A stretch of 64,000 bases of DNA from Prosthecobacter sp. (GTDB lineage Bacteria > Verrucomicrobiota > Verrucomicrobiia > Verrucomicrobiales > Verrucomicrobiaceae): assembly GCA_021733925.1 (NCBI GenBank), contig JAIPJY010000021.1, forward strand, positions 1 through 64,000. Direction: 5' to 3'. The notes under the pieces were generated by a model. That model was not told the DNA's origin and searched no databases. It saw only the letters and a program-made list of their open reading frames with translations. Below are positions 10,001 to 19,060 of this stretch, piece by piece (position 1 is the stretch's first letter; each line of letters opens with the position of its first letter). Both the position numbers and the translations under genes were made by a program.

Positions 10001-13000
10001 GTGGATTTCCAATAACGGAGAGCCCGTCAACAAAGTGCGCCGCGCCTACGTGTCCGGCCCTGCAGGAACCTCCACGCGCACGTGGAACACGACCGCCAGT
10101 CAAAAATCTGGCTGGCTCGCACTGACGGCAGGCCAGCCCTATTACATTGAGGTGCTGCATAATACCGGAGCCAGCGGTGGTGGCAACAATCTCTCTGTCG
10201 GGTGGTTTCTGGATCCCACCGGGAACTCTGCAGCGATCGCCAACGGCAGCGGACCTGCAGTGGCTACGACGGGAGGGGTGATTCCCGGTTTCGTTCTCTC
10301 GCCATGGGACAATCCACCCACCACCGCCATACCAGGAACCTTGTATGTCACCAATCTTCAGGGAGCGGCCGGGCTTTCAAACATCACCGGCAACGGCGGC
10401 GCATTCATGCGCGTCAGCGGTTCCACTGCGGTGGTGCATCTCAATTACTCGGGTCTCACCTCCGGCAGCATTTCCCGCCGCATCTATGCCGCGCAAAGCG
10501 GCGGCAATCCGGTGATGCTGTTTGATTTCGACGCGCAGGATCGCAACTACCCCACGCAACGAACCTCAGACAGTGGTTACACCTGGAACATGCAGGCCTC
10601 CGACCTCACCGCACTGGGTGACGGCACCGTTTTTGTTAGCATTGCCACCGTTGACAATCCTGGCGGTGAACTCACCGGTACGTTCGGGGCCGTTCCAGGT
10701 TCGCAGACCGCGCCTGCGCTGCCCAGCTACCCCACCTGGACGGACGACCATGGGACAGATGCCGGAGCTGTGCGCTTCCTCACGCAGGCCACGTTTGGCC
10801 CGGGACCGGATGACATCACTTATGTCAAGGCGAGCGGCTACCGGAGCTGGATTGAAAATCAGTTCGGCTTGACCGCCACGCACAACGTTCCCTACATCCT
10901 CTCCAACCTCAGCAGCGATCCGCAGAACCCGTACAACAGTTCGCTCTTCTTTAACTCCTGGTGGAAGAACTCCGTGACCGCGTCGGATCAGCTGCGTCAA
11001 CGTGTCGCCTTCGCGCTGAGTGAAATCCTCGTCGTGTCAGACACCGGCCCGCTCAACAACAACGGCCGCATTCTTGCCGACTACTATGACAACCTCGTGG
11101 ACTCCTGCTTTGGCAACTACAGGGACATCCTCAAGCAGGTGACGCTCACTCCCGCCATGGGCCTTTATCTGGACATGCGCGCCAATGACAGGGGAAGTGA
11201 TGCAACGGGCATTCACCCCAATGAAAACTACGCGCGTGAAATCATGCAGCTCTTCTCCATCGGACTGTACCGCCTGTGGCCGGACGGCTCGCTCGTGCTC
11301 GACTCGAATGGCAACGCGGTGCCGACCTATGATCAATCCACCATCACCGGCATGGCGCGCGTCTTCACCGGCTGGACCTGGGGGCAGGCCATGAGCAACG
11401 GCAGGCTGCCGACCAATTTCTATCCCAGCGCCAATTACCTGGACCCGATGGTTCTCGTGCCCTCGCATCATGAGCCGGGCCGCAAGGTGCTGCTCGACAA
11501 TGTGGTCATCCCTCCCGCTGCCGTCACCTTTGTGAACGACTCCTCGCAGGATCCCAATCCAAACCCGATCACGATTCAATCCACGGACCCAGTGCTCGGA
11601 GCGGGAAATCTCGTCAGCACATCGATCACCAATTCCTATGATCTCAGTGGACTGCGTGACCTGGAAACGGCCCACGACAACATCATCAACAACTCCGCTG
11701 TGGGGCCCTACATCTGCCGCCAGCTCATCCAGCGTCTCGTCACCAGCAATCCCAAGCCCGCCTACGTCCAGCGGGTCGTCCTTGCGTTCAACGGAGAGCG
11801 CAACGTCGATGGCGTCGCCACCGGGGTGCGTGGCGACATGAAGGAAGTTGTTCGCGCCATCCTGCTCGACTACGAAGCGCGCAGCACCACTGCCGCAGCC
11901 GATGTCGGCTTTGGCAAGCAGCGCGAGCCATTGCTGCGCCTCACCGGTCCTGCGCGAACCTTCGCGGCCTCGGGCTTCACAGGCTCCCGGTATCGCCAGA
12001 TCGGCAACCAGCAGATTCTCATCACCACACCCACCGCGCACAAGCTGATCAATAATGACGTCATCCTGCTCAACAGCTTTGTCGATGACGGCGCTTTGAC
12101 GACCAACCTGCCCAGCGTTGCTGGATATGCCGTCGCGAATATCACGCCAAGCTACAGCACCATCAGTTCCACCGGTGTCGTGACGGTGAACTCATCAGGT
12201 TTCCAAACAGGTGACAGCGTGACGCTGCAGTTCACCTCGGGAACACTCGGCTCCACCGCGCCGTATAACACCGTGCAAACGTACTCCGTGACCGGCGCGA
12301 CCCTGACCAGTTTCACAGTCAACATCGGTGCCAACAGCGTGAGCGGCAATCCAACGGGCAACGCCCTTCTGCCCAACAACTTCACCGTCAACACCACCGG
12401 CCTCGTCACCCCGAGCTACAACAGCGTGACCAATACCGTCACCATCACAGCCTCTGGCTATACCGCCGGACACCAGCTTTATGTGAAGTTTTACAACGGT
12501 ACTCTGGCAGGTGGCACCTACGACGGTGTCTATACGATCACCTCGGCTGCAGCCAGCACCTTCACAATCACACTGACGGGCAGCCCGCCGGCCACCAGCA
12601 GCGGCACGGCTTACATTCCGCGCTTCACCGGCGGCTACAACATCACCACCACCGGCGGTGTTTCGACCATCAGTCTGCAAACCAGTGGCAATCACAATCT
12701 CAAGGCCGGTGATCAGGTCTGGATCTCCATTTTGGTGGCCAACGCCGGCACCCCCGCGCCGAGCCAGGTTTACACCGTGGTCAGCGCACCGCTGCCCAAT
12801 CTGTTCACCGTCACCACTCCTTCGACGGTGTCGAACGGTTCTCAGAGTACCTCCGGCCAGGCGGTCTATCCGCTGTCCATCGGCCAGTGGTCACGCTCCG
12901 GCGGCTGCGCGGTGCAGAAGGGGACCTGGAACATGGGCTACAGTCAGGGTGACCTGACGCAGACACCGCTCAACTCCACCACGGTCTTCAACTTTTTCTA

Positions 13001-13424
13001 TCCCGACTATCATTATCCAGGCGAGATGGCGAAGGCGGGGATGACGACGCCGGAGTTCCAGCTCACCAATGATTCCAACACCATGAACCTCACCAACGTG
13101 GTGACAGGCGGATTTCTCAGTGGTGGCAACACCAATGGCTTCCAGAGCTTTCGCAACGGCAGCGGCGCGATCCCCATGGACATCAGTCCTTTCATGACCG
13201 CAGGGCAGACCAGCAACGCAGGCATTCCCACGCTCGTGGACACGCTCGCCACACGACTCATCGGCGGCAGCCTCAACTCAACAGCGCGCACGACCATCAT
13301 CAACTACGTGATTAACAACTGGTCGTACACCACCGGCAACCCGACCACGACCCAGATGCGTGACCGGGTGCGCGCCATCATCCATCTCATCGTCACCTCC
13401 GCCGAATACGCGATTCAGAAGTAA
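7020..13424 (+). CDS. Secreted multi-domain DUF1800 protein with PA14, Calx-beta and He_PIG domains
   Basis: An upstream in-frame ATG exists at 6924, but the ATG at 7020 gives a proper signal peptide (MSSFTHPLIRRSPVWALLLS) and is preferred, giving 2134 aa. In order: a TSP3/dockerin-like Ca loop (DDDGDGMSNGSE, about 62-75), a Calx-beta region (about 210-320), PA14 (about 333-580), PA14 (about 585-820), a He_PIG Ig-like domain (about 834-917), a third PA14 (about 922-1070), a CHRD-like region (about 1104-1223) and DUF1800 (about 1246-2134; FLTQATFGPGP, LRQRVAFALSEI, NENYAREIMQLFSIGLY). Beta-rich modules of 70-85 aa are inserted inside two PA14 domains and inside DUF1800 (about 1657-1953). DUF1800 genes usually travel with DUF1501, as here. 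Biochemical role unknown; surface or secreted carbohydrate binding is inferred from PA14. Confidence 0.9.
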   Translation: MSSFTHPLIRRSPVWALLLSACLFWGGSMRVKGDPDMNVTKAVWKSVYGVTDAQINDLAWLGRDDDGDGMSNGSEIITGTHPFRSGSVLKVSSTNLNGGMMNVAIPTQLGKLYVLQSSATLMGASWAALSPNVQVVGDGTTKMLSVPKSGASTFYRVLVQDVDSAGDQVGDWAKNLLGYTSGVPIGSQSSYDHTQLATSLQSQNVVSLMAVDATTTQPADAATPAGDVGVITVTRSGYNLLMPITVPLSKSGSAVEGTDYAAIPSTVNFPEGVNSVDIKIIPLYNASRLTSCAVALTAGAPGTAGASGNYSLSPLSISAGVTINPSGNPTGTGLMGNYWVGASTNYASSANFGGNGATYTYTKVTGTTGTAVITYTGTTGFSTSSPNNRVNMTFSGGSLAGGTYDGIKTITSVSGQTITLSITGAAVPTSQTGSAACLLNPPVVTRLDPTVAFTWLHGSPNGTNFVGADNYSVAWDGYLSPSTAGTYVFQLDADDKARVFLDTGGGLTQILENGWDTTATGAFKQSGQFTLAVPAAPANRYHMRVEFVETTGNAKCKFQWKINGGTFANIPNANVYTNNTGSTTGWPASYYANTTLTAPAAGTQTDSAITNGNNGDWGAGSPDPLIYHNYFCCRWTGQMLPQYSETYTITVNADDTAKLWINGQPMALRRLTSDNPSVTYTYTKNTSTNGTIVLPYTSAAVNVGDVIPLKFTTGNLSTSYNISLPYTVTAVTTGTSFTTALSGMSLPASGTGSGTLDTTNLPVDWPVYSGADRYATIALQAGVLYDIKLETCELSYAAGATLSWYSPSQSKQAIPTGRLFPTMTGQTPLAGNPPAGPPAITSPTNVITMLNSGSPFSLTLTASNGAGGFTTSGLPAWLTLTNGVLSGTPPQAGIYQFTVYASNGAGSTSAVVTVQVKDSGGQFTRELWTSGVTGATLGDVPWGSAPTTTNTITSAEDNTTTYGANTGERLRGYFTPPVTGNYYFWLSAANAAELWISNNGEPVNKVRRAYVSGPAGTSTRTWNTTASQKSGWLALTAGQPYYIEVLHNTGASGGGNNLSVGWFLDPTGNSAAIANGSGPAVATTGGVIPGFVLSPWDNPPTTAIPGTLYVTNLQGAAGLSNITGNGGAFMRVSGSTAVVHLNYSGLTSGSISRRIYAAQSGGNPVMLFDFDAQDRNYPTQRTSDSGYTWNMQASDLTALGDGTVFVSIATVDNPGGELTGTFGAVPGSQTAPALPSYPTWTDDHGTDAGAVRFLTQATFGPGPDDITYVKASGYRSWIENQFGLTATHNVPYILSNLSSDPQNPYNSSLFFNSWWKNSVTASDQLRQRVAFALSEILVVSDTGPLNNNGRILADYYDNLVDSCFGNYRDILKQVTLTPAMGLYLDMRANDRGSDATGIHPNENYAREIMQLFSIGLYRLWPDGSLVLDSNGNAVPTYDQSTITGMARVFTGWTWGQAMSNGRLPTNFYPSANYLDPMVLVPSHHEPGRKVLLDNVVIPPAAVTFVNDSSQDPNPNPITIQSTDPVLGAGNLVSTSITNSYDLSGLRDLETAHDNIINNSAVGPYICRQLIQRLVTSNPKPAYVQRVVLAFNGERNVDGVATGVRGDMKEVVRAILLDYEARSTTAAADVGFGKQREPLLRLTGPARTFAASGFTGSRYRQIGNQQILITTPTAHKLINNDVILLNSFVDDGALTTNLPSVAGYAVANITPSYSTISSTGVVTVNSSGFQTGDSVTLQFTSGTLGSTAPYNTVQTYSVTGATLTSFTVNIGANSVSGNPTGNALLPNNFTVNTTGLVTPSYNSVTNTVTITASGYTAGHQLYVKFYNGTLAGGTYDGVYTITSAAASTFTITLTGSPPATSSGTAYIPRFTGGYNITTTGGVSTISLQTSGNHNLKAGDQVWISILVANAGTPAPSQVYTVVSAPLPNLFTVTTPSTVSNGSQSTSGQAVYPLSIGQWSRSGGCAVQKGTWNMGYSQGDLTQTPLNSTTVFNFFYPDYHYPGEMAKAGMTTPEFQLTNDSNTMNLTNVVTGGFLSGGNTNGFQSFRNGSGAIPMDISPFMTAGQTSNAGIPTLVDTLATRLIGGSLNSTARTTIINYVINNWSYTTGNPTTTQMRDRVRAIIHLIVTSAEYAIQK

Positions 13425-13430
13425 CTCCGC

Positions 13431-14984
13431 ATGAACAAGCCACTTCACGCCCCCTTCATTCCACGTCGCCGGTTTTTGCAGCGCTATATACCGGCCGCCA
13501 TCGGTCTCGGCGCGCTTGGAAACTCGCTCCGCGATCTCAAGCTGATGAGTTCAGCGATGGCCGCCGGTTCATTTTCCGACTACAAGGCGCTCATCTGTGT
13601 CTTCCTCAATGGCGGGAATGATTCGAACAACATGATCATCCCCACCCAGCCAGCGGACTGGGCCAATTACAGCGCAGTGCGTGGCACGCCGCTCGCCATT
13701 CCCAACACTGACGGGGGACCGGCGACGGCGCTGGCGCTGAACTCACGCAATGGAACGACCGGCTATCCCGCCAGTGACGGACGCACCTACGGCTTCCATC
13801 CGGCGATGGCAGAACTCACCACCCATTTCAACAACGGCATCGTCGCGCCCGTGTTCAACATGGGCACGCTCAGCTTTCCGCTGACCAAGGCTCAGTACAG
13901 CGGCAAGTCCGTGCCAAAACCACCGCAGCTTTTCTCTCACAGCGACCAGCAGACGCAGTGGCAGACCTCGCTGCCGGACCAGCCCTATATCAGCGGCTGG
14001 GCCGGGCGCATAGCAGACCTTTTTTCGTCTCCGCCTGATGTGAACTCGGGCGGCCAGGTGTCGATGGCGGTGACGCTAGCGGGCTCGAACATTTTTGAGG
14101 TAGGCTCGCAGAACTTCGCACCGCAGTATGCCATCACCACAGGGGGGGCTGTGCAGCTCAGCAGCGTCAGCGGTGCCAGGCAAACCGCTCTGCAGTCCAT
14201 CCTGAATGCCGACAAGCTCTCCGCCGACCTGCAGACCAAAGCCTATGCAGGCGTGCTGGACCACGCCATCACGGAGGCGAACATCCTCACCACAGCGCTT
14301 TCTGCGCAGGGCAGCCCGGCGTGGTTCAGCCGTTTCCCCACCACGGTTACCACTCCGAATGGAGGTTCCACCTTCACCTCCTCGCTCATGTCGCAGATGA
14401 AGATGGTGGTGCGGCTCATTGAACTCGGCAGCAAGGCCGTCGCCAGCGGTGGTCTTGGCATGACGCGGCAGGTTTTCTTCATCCAGGTGGGCGGTTATGA
14501 CACGCACACGAACCAGACCAGCAATGCAGGCTCCAGCACTCCCGACGACACCAAGGTCATCATCGGCGGGCAGGCCAATCTCCTGACCGAACTGAGCAAG
14601 ACACTCAACGCCCTCATCCTGTCCTTGGGGGACATCGACACCCTGCGCGGCGGCGGCTCCAATCTCCAGAGCGCTGTCACCGCTTTCACCGCGAGCGATT
14701 TCGCCCGCACATTCCCCACCAACGGCTCTGGCAGTGATCACGGCTGGGGCGGGCATCATCTCGTCGTTGGCGGCGCGGTGAAAGGCGGCGCTACTTATGG
14801 CAAATTTCCCACACTCGCTGTGAACGGGCCGGATGACACCGGCATCGGCCGCTGGATTCCCACCACCGCCGTGGATCAATACTCCGCCACGCTGGCCTCA
14901 TGGTTCGGCGTGGACGACACCAATCTCAGCACCATTTTCCCCAACCTTGGCCGCTTCTCCTCCTCCAATCTCGGGTTCATCTGA
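13431..14984 (+). CDS. DUF1501 family protein (517 aa)
   Basis: DUF1501 belongs to the alkaline-phosphatase/sulfatase-like fold; its substrate is not established. The start is followed by a twin-arginine-like leader (RRRFLQRYIP), then ALICVFLNGGNDSNNMIIP, the metal-site-like N-terminal strand, FHPAMAELTTHFNNG, and a C-terminal SGSDHGWGGHHLVVGG, which is the conserved DHGWGGH-type motif. Its ATG is 6 bases after the DUF1800 stop, so the two are translated from one mRNA. This DUF1800-DUF1501 pair is common in Verrucomicrobia and Planctomycetes and is thought to make exported proteins that act together. Confidence 0.93.
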   Translation: MNKPLHAPFIPRRRFLQRYIPAAIGLGALGNSLRDLKLMSSAMAAGSFSDYKALICVFLNGGNDSNNMIIPTQPADWANYSAVRGTPLAIPNTDGGPATALALNSRNGTTGYPASDGRTYGFHPAMAELTTHFNNGIVAPVFNMGTLSFPLTKAQYSGKSVPKPPQLFSHSDQQTQWQTSLPDQPYISGWAGRIADLFSSPPDVNSGGQVSMAVTLAGSNIFEVGSQNFAPQYAITTGGAVQLSSVSGARQTALQSILNADKLSADLQTKAYAGVLDHAITEANILTTALSAQGSPAWFSRFPTTVTTPNGGSTFTSSLMSQMKMVVRLIELGSKAVASGGLGMTRQVFFIQVGGYDTHTNQTSNAGSSTPDDTKVIIGGQANLLTELSKTLNALILSLGDIDTLRGGGSNLQSAVTAFTASDFARTFPTNGSGSDHGWGGHHLVVGGAVKGGATYGKFPTLAVNGPDDTGIGRWIPTTAVDQYSATLASWFGVDDTNLSTIFPNLGRFSSSNLGFI

Positions 14985-15013
14985 GGCCGCGTGTTGAGTT
15001 CCAGTTACAGCCC

Positions 15014-15502
15014 ATGAAGCGGACGCAGGTTTTTTTGACCACTGGCTTGCTCGTGATGTCAGCGGCGGCCGTCTGGCTGATGACGCGTTCAGAGCAGGAA
15101 CCTTCAAGCAAGGTTCCCGCACCGTCGCTCCCCAGACCCGCAGTGTCTGTTGTTGCACCGCCACAAGCTCAAGCCCCACTGCCAATGCAGCCGGATGTCG
15201 GCGTCGAAAACGAGGCCGCCTCCGATCTTCAGCGCATCACCATCATGCTGCGGGATTACCGCACCATCGCTGGAGACAACCCCATCGGCTCCAACGCCGA
15301 GATCATGCAGGCCCTCTCTGGCGACAACCCCAGACAGGCAAAAATCCTGCCGGAGGATCTGCCTCTCAACAGCAGCGGCGAACTGGTGGACCGCTGGGGC
15401 ACACCTTATTTTTTCCATCAACTCTCCCGCAACAGCATGGAGATTCGCTCCGCCGGTGCCGACCGCCGCATGTGGACCCGTGATGACATCTTCACTCGCT
15501 GA
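15014..15502 (+). CDS. Type II secretion pseudopilin-like C-terminal domain protein
   Basis: A frame is open from 14900, but ATG 15014 follows the DUF1501 stop by 29 bases and starts with a membrane segment (FLTTGLLVMSAAAVWLM), so it is chosen (162 aa). After a Pro-rich linker the C-terminal half has IAGDNPIGSNAEIMQALSGD, LVDRWGTPYFFHQ and IRSAGADRRMWTRDDI. These are the calcium-loop and tail motifs of the type II secretion GspG-like family, here without the N-terminal pilin methylation site. It is the third gene of the DUF1800-DUF1501 operon. It ends convergently with the next gene, overlapping by about 11 bases. Confidence 0.75.
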   Translation: MKRTQVFLTTGLLVMSAAAVWLMTRSEQEPSSKVPAPSLPRPAVSVVAPPQAQAPLPMQPDVGVENEAASDLQRITIMLRDYRTIAGDNPIGSNAEIMQALSGDNPRQAKILPEDLPLNSSGELVDRWGTPYFFHQLSRNSMEIRSAGADRRMWTRDDIFTR

Positions 15503-16289
15503 GACGTCTTGAGGTGCGGCGGCGGAAGGTTGCGGCACCAACACCGATGAACAGCAGCAGCATCCTGTCGGGTTCGGGGGCCATTTGATATGTCACGCTC
15601 AGCGTCGGTGCCGGGATGCCTCCGCCCGGCTGCTCACCCGAGGCAAAGCGCCGCGCCGTGCCTGCTACATTCTCGCTCTCACTGATGAGTGCGAAACCAG
15701 CATTGGTGGACGGGGAATCCAGCCATGACTGTACATCGGCAACCAGTTCGGGCGATGAGCCCCAGAGATAGAGGCCCACGTCGCCCACGGAGGTCGTGGC
15801 GCTGGGAACGCTGGCAAAGTCCGTGCCGATTTGACCACCCGGCGTCGCCCAGTTGTCTCCAGTCACATTGTAGTGGAGATCGTTCCAGGTGGTGTCACCT
15901 GTGGAGGCCGGGGAGCCGGTCACCGCACTGCCCGAGCCTTCGGTCCAGTTTTGCAGCGCACGATAGAGGCTGAAGTCGGAGTTCACCGGCCCGCCATGCT
16001 GGTCTGGATCAGGACGACGGGTGACGTAGAGCGACACCTGCACGGACGTCACGATGGCACCTGCCGGAAGAGCGCTGAGATCAAAACTAAACAAGGCACG
16101 CGAGTTGGAATACTGCTGATTGGTGCCGGAGACGAGTGTCGTGCCACCCAGATTGTAGTCAGGGTGATTTTGGTAGATGGACGTATCCGCCACCGCAGTG
16201 GTGACGAATGTGGCGCTGAACGCCGGCAGTGCATGCATCACGAGCACAAGCACGCCGGTCCGTGCAAGGCGTGTCAGGATGAAATTCAT
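15492..16289 (-). CDS. DNRLRE domain protein with PEP-CTERM-type sorting tail
   Basis: An in-frame ATG lies at 16328, but 16289 gives a clean signal peptide (MNFILTRLARTGVLVLVMHA, then LPAFSA) and is preferred; 265 aa. The mature protein is a DNRLRE-type beta domain: ADTSIYQNHPDYNLGG, RALFSFDLSALPAGA, TWNDLHYN, VADVQSWLDSP and NAGFALISE. It ends PEPDRMLLLFIGVGAATF followed by Arg-rich residues, the pattern of PEP-CTERM sorting signals recognised by exosortase. Its domain closely resembles the C-terminal domain of the neighbouring sugar dehydrogenase, so the pair arose by domain duplication. Likely extracellular; ligand unknown. Confidence 0.85.
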   Translation of the reverse strand: MNFILTRLARTGVLVLVMHALPAFSATFVTTAVADTSIYQNHPDYNLGGTTLVSGTNQQYSNSRALFSFDLSALPAGAIVTSVQVSLYVTRRPDPDQHGGPVNSDFSLYRALQNWTEGSGSAVTGSPASTGDTTWNDLHYNVTGDNWATPGGQIGTDFASVPSATTSVGDVGLYLWGSSPELVADVQSWLDSPSTNAGFALISESENVAGTARRFASGEQPGGGIPAPTLSVTYQMAPEPDRMLLLFIGVGAATFRRRTSRRLSE

Positions 16290-16357
16290 GCGGAGCACAG
16301 GATGCGACACAGGTGGAGAATAATGCATGGGAAGCCTCTAGCAATGCGGAATCCCCA

Positions 16358-18859
16358 TCATTGCGCGACGCGGATGAGCCGGAGCCGAGCGAAGCGCCGG
16401 GTGTTTCCGCTCAAGGTTTCTGAGACGATCACGTTCTTCACCGGGGCCTCACCAGATGCGTCTGATTCAGACACAAACCCGGCCCCTGAAGGGGAGGCAC
16501 CCGCTGAACTCTGCGTGATCGTGTTCCAGCCCACCAGATCATCGCTGGTCTGCATCTGGTAGGTAAGGTCGGTCGCACGCGGATCACGGCGGAAGGTGAG
16601 CGTAAACGTCGTGTTGCCGCCAGCCGTGGTTGCGCCCGCCTGCATGCCAGCACCGGAGCCGTTGGCACTCAGCGGTGAAAACGCAAAGGCGTACTCAAAC
16701 AGGTTCGTGATGCCGTCGCCGTCCGCGTCAGCGCTGTCGTTCACATAAGTTCCGGGAGTTGGGAAATACTGCCGCAGCCACGTCTCACGCCGGTTCAGGG
16801 CAGGAGCCGCCGGATTGTAGCTGATGATCAGGTGCGGCTGCACGGACGCACTGCCTTCGCGACTATTAAAGACCCGGGCCGTCGAACTGGTACTTTCATC
16901 CCCCACGAGAATCCAGCCGAAGTTGTTCGCGGGTGTACCGAACCAGCCCCGCACGTCCGCCGCCATCTGCTGCGAACTCCAGGAATAAGAACCCAAGGTG
17001 GTGCCCACCGTCGTGGTGGCAGATGCCGCTGCATTGAAAACGCCACCGGCGGTGGTCCAGTTCGTGGGATTCGAAGCATCATAAAAACGTGCATTCCAGG
17101 TCGCATCACCCGTGGTCGCCGCCGTGCCAGACCCGCCACCGCCCCCAGCGAGGGATGTGGCCTCGCCCCAGCTCGTGTTCAATGGGTAGAGCGACATGGT
17201 CGCGTTTGGGTGGCCCGGATTGCTTGCGGCATTTTTTAAATTCAGCATCAGTGACGCCGATGTCACCTGGGCTCCGCCTGGCAGTCCGCTGGTGACATCA
17301 AAGGACAGCAACGCACGGCGTGGCGCTCCATTGGCATTGTTCCCGGAGTAGAGATCACCCAGCGCGTTGCTGTTGTTCGGAAAGTCTGAGTAGATCGAGT
17401 TGTCGAGCGCCGGACTCAGTGTGGCTGTGGAAACCTGCGCCTGGACGATCTTGTAAATGCCACCGGTCGGCTTGCTGTTCGCATCGAGTTCAAAGGGACC
17501 TCGCGTGATTTTGGTCGCCACATAAAGCTCGCCTGATTCATCACGTCCGAAAGCATAAACGCGGGTTGTGAGCGGGTTGCCACCAGCGATCACGAGACTG
17601 CTGAAGTTCCAGGTGCCAGAGCCTGGGGAGGTCTCCTCCACGCCGAGCAGCGTACCATTGGCCGTGGCGATCGACTGGCTGTAGTCGCCAAACACATACT
17701 TGCCCTGCAACGCAGGAATCGCCGTGCCGCGATACACGAAACCGCCGATGATCGAGGCACCGATCTGCGGCAGTGCCGGTGAGCCGGCAATGACACCGAT
17801 GTGCGCATACTGGGCGATCGGCGAGATCAGCGGCAGACCGCTGTTTGGTGCGGTGCCATCATGGGTGAGCGTGCCCTCCATGACGCGCCAGCCGTAGTTT
17901 CCTCCAGCAGTGATGAGGTTCACCTCCTCCACTTTGTCCTGGCCCACGTCAGCCTCGAAGATTTGCCCGCTTCCTCCCGGCCCGTCATCAAAGGAAAAGC
18001 GCCAGGGATTGCGCACACCAAAAGCATAGATCTCCTCGCGCACGCCGCCGCCAGCTCCCACGAAGGGGTTTGCCGGAGGAATGCCATACTGGCCGCCGGG
18101 TCCGTTGTTTCCCAGCGGATCAATGCGCAAAATTTTTCCCAGCAACACCGTCTTGTCCTGCGCATTGCCCAGCACTCCGGCGGGACCCGGTGAACTCGTA
18201 CCGCTGCCGCCGGTGTGGCCGTATTGATTGTCATGCTGGCCGCCGCCGTCGCCGACGCTGATGTAAAGCAGTCCATCCGGCCCAAAGCGCAACTGGCCGC
18301 CATTGTGATTCGACTGCGGCTTGTCATACGCCAGCACCACGCGCTCGGAGCTGATGTCCGCCGCGTTTGGATCCGTCGTGGAAACCGTAAACTCGGAGAT
18401 CGTGCTGCGGCAGTTCACCGGGCTGCTTCCGCTCGCCGCATTCGGAGAAGGGGCGCTGTAAAAGAGGTAGAACTTGCCAAAGCCTTGCAGTGGCTGTCCC
18501 AGCCCATCACGTTGGCTGAAATTTGGATGAAACGCGATGCCCAGCAGTCCGCGCTCTTCGTAACTCGTGCTCAGCGGGAAAGGGTAGGTGGTAGGGGCCT
18601 TGGGCACCAGTTTGGCCCGCACATCCAGAAAGGGCTGCGGCAGTAGCATGCCATCGCGAATGATGTAAACGATCCCTGCTTGATCTGAGACAAACAATCG
18701 ACCAGAGCCATCCCCCGCATTCGCGATGTCCGTGGGTGACACGATCTGCTGCAGGCTCACTGCTTTGAGCGCCAGCGGTGGAAAATCCGCCCGTCCAGCC
18801 GTGGTCAGCATACAACTCAGCCATAGGATCAAGGATCCGGCGGTATTTCGTGAATTCAT
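16358..18859 (-). CDS. PQQ-dependent sugar dehydrogenase-like protein fused to a DNRLRE domain
   Basis: 833 aa with a signal peptide. Residues about 30-480 form a six-bladed propeller of the soluble aldose sugar dehydrogenase (glucose/sorbosone dehydrogenase) family: ERGLLGIAFHPNF, HNGGQLRFGPDGLLYISVGD, GKILRIDP, EIYAFGVRNPWRFSFD and VEEVNLITAGGNYGWRVMEG. This family oxidises sugars in the periplasm with PQQ. Residues about 485-700 are a DNRLRE domain (SIYSDFPNNSNALGDLYSG, RALLSFDV, MAADVRGW). A dockerin-like DSADADGDGITNLFEYAF follows at about 710-730 and a C-terminal strand-rich module ends the protein. It lies 68 bases upstream of the PEP-CTERM gene on the same strand and is probably co-transcribed. 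Confidence 0.9.
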   Translation of the reverse strand: MNSRNTAGSLILWLSCMLTTAGRADFPPLALKAVSLQQIVSPTDIANAGDGSGRLFVSDQAGIVYIIRDGMLLPQPFLDVRAKLVPKAPTTYPFPLSTSYEERGLLGIAFHPNFSQRDGLGQPLQGFGKFYLFYSAPSPNAASGSSPVNCRSTISEFTVSTTDPNAADISSERVVLAYDKPQSNHNGGQLRFGPDGLLYISVGDGGGQHDNQYGHTGGSGTSSPGPAGVLGNAQDKTVLLGKILRIDPLGNNGPGGQYGIPPANPFVGAGGGVREEIYAFGVRNPWRFSFDDGPGGSGQIFEADVGQDKVEEVNLITAGGNYGWRVMEGTLTHDGTAPNSGLPLISPIAQYAHIGVIAGSPALPQIGASIIGGFVYRGTAIPALQGKYVFGDYSQSIATANGTLLGVEETSPGSGTWNFSSLVIAGGNPLTTRVYAFGRDESGELYVATKITRGPFELDANSKPTGGIYKIVQAQVSTATLSPALDNSIYSDFPNNSNALGDLYSGNNANGAPRRALLSFDVTSGLPGGAQVTSASLMLNLKNAASNPGHPNATMSLYPLNTSWGEATSLAGGGGGSGTAATTGDATWNARFYDASNPTNWTTAGGVFNAAASATTTVGTTLGSYSWSSQQMAADVRGWFGTPANNFGWILVGDESTSSTARVFNSREGSASVQPHLIISYNPAAPALNRRETWLRQYFPTPGTYVNDSADADGDGITNLFEYAFAFSPLSANGSGAGMQAGATTAGGNTTFTLTFRRDPRATDLTYQMQTSDDLVGWNTITQSSAGASPSGAGFVSESDASGEAPVKNVIVSETLSGNTRRFARLRLIRVAQ

Positions 18860-18999
18860 TCCAAGTGCATTCTCCCAATATCCGGGTGACGCTGCAAGCC
18901 ATTATCGCCAGAGCGGCCCCTGACAGTCTTGCCCGGCAGGCGCTCATCAGCAGGCAGATCGGGGAGCTGGAGCAATGCCAGCGCAGGACCTTAAGCATC

Positions 19000-19036
19000 G
19001 GGGCCGGATGCGCATGCTGCGTGTCCGGCCCCTTTT
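19000..19036 (+). promoter_or_regulatory. Hairpin leader, copy of the one at 43207
   Basis: ggggccggatgcgca, a 3-base loop and the complementary arm, ending at 19032 and followed by tttt, then cattccagaaaggaacac and the ATG at 19061. The same hairpin and leader precede the intact DUF932 gene at 43268 with the same 61-base spacing. It could be a terminator or a leader regulating translation. Confidence 0.7.
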
Positions 19037-19060
19037 CATTCCAGAAAGGAACACATCATC

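Noticed and set aside
11037-12041. 334-aa minus-strand frame inside the DUF1800 gene
   Set aside because: Antisense to conserved DUF1800 motifs; no domain, no start context.
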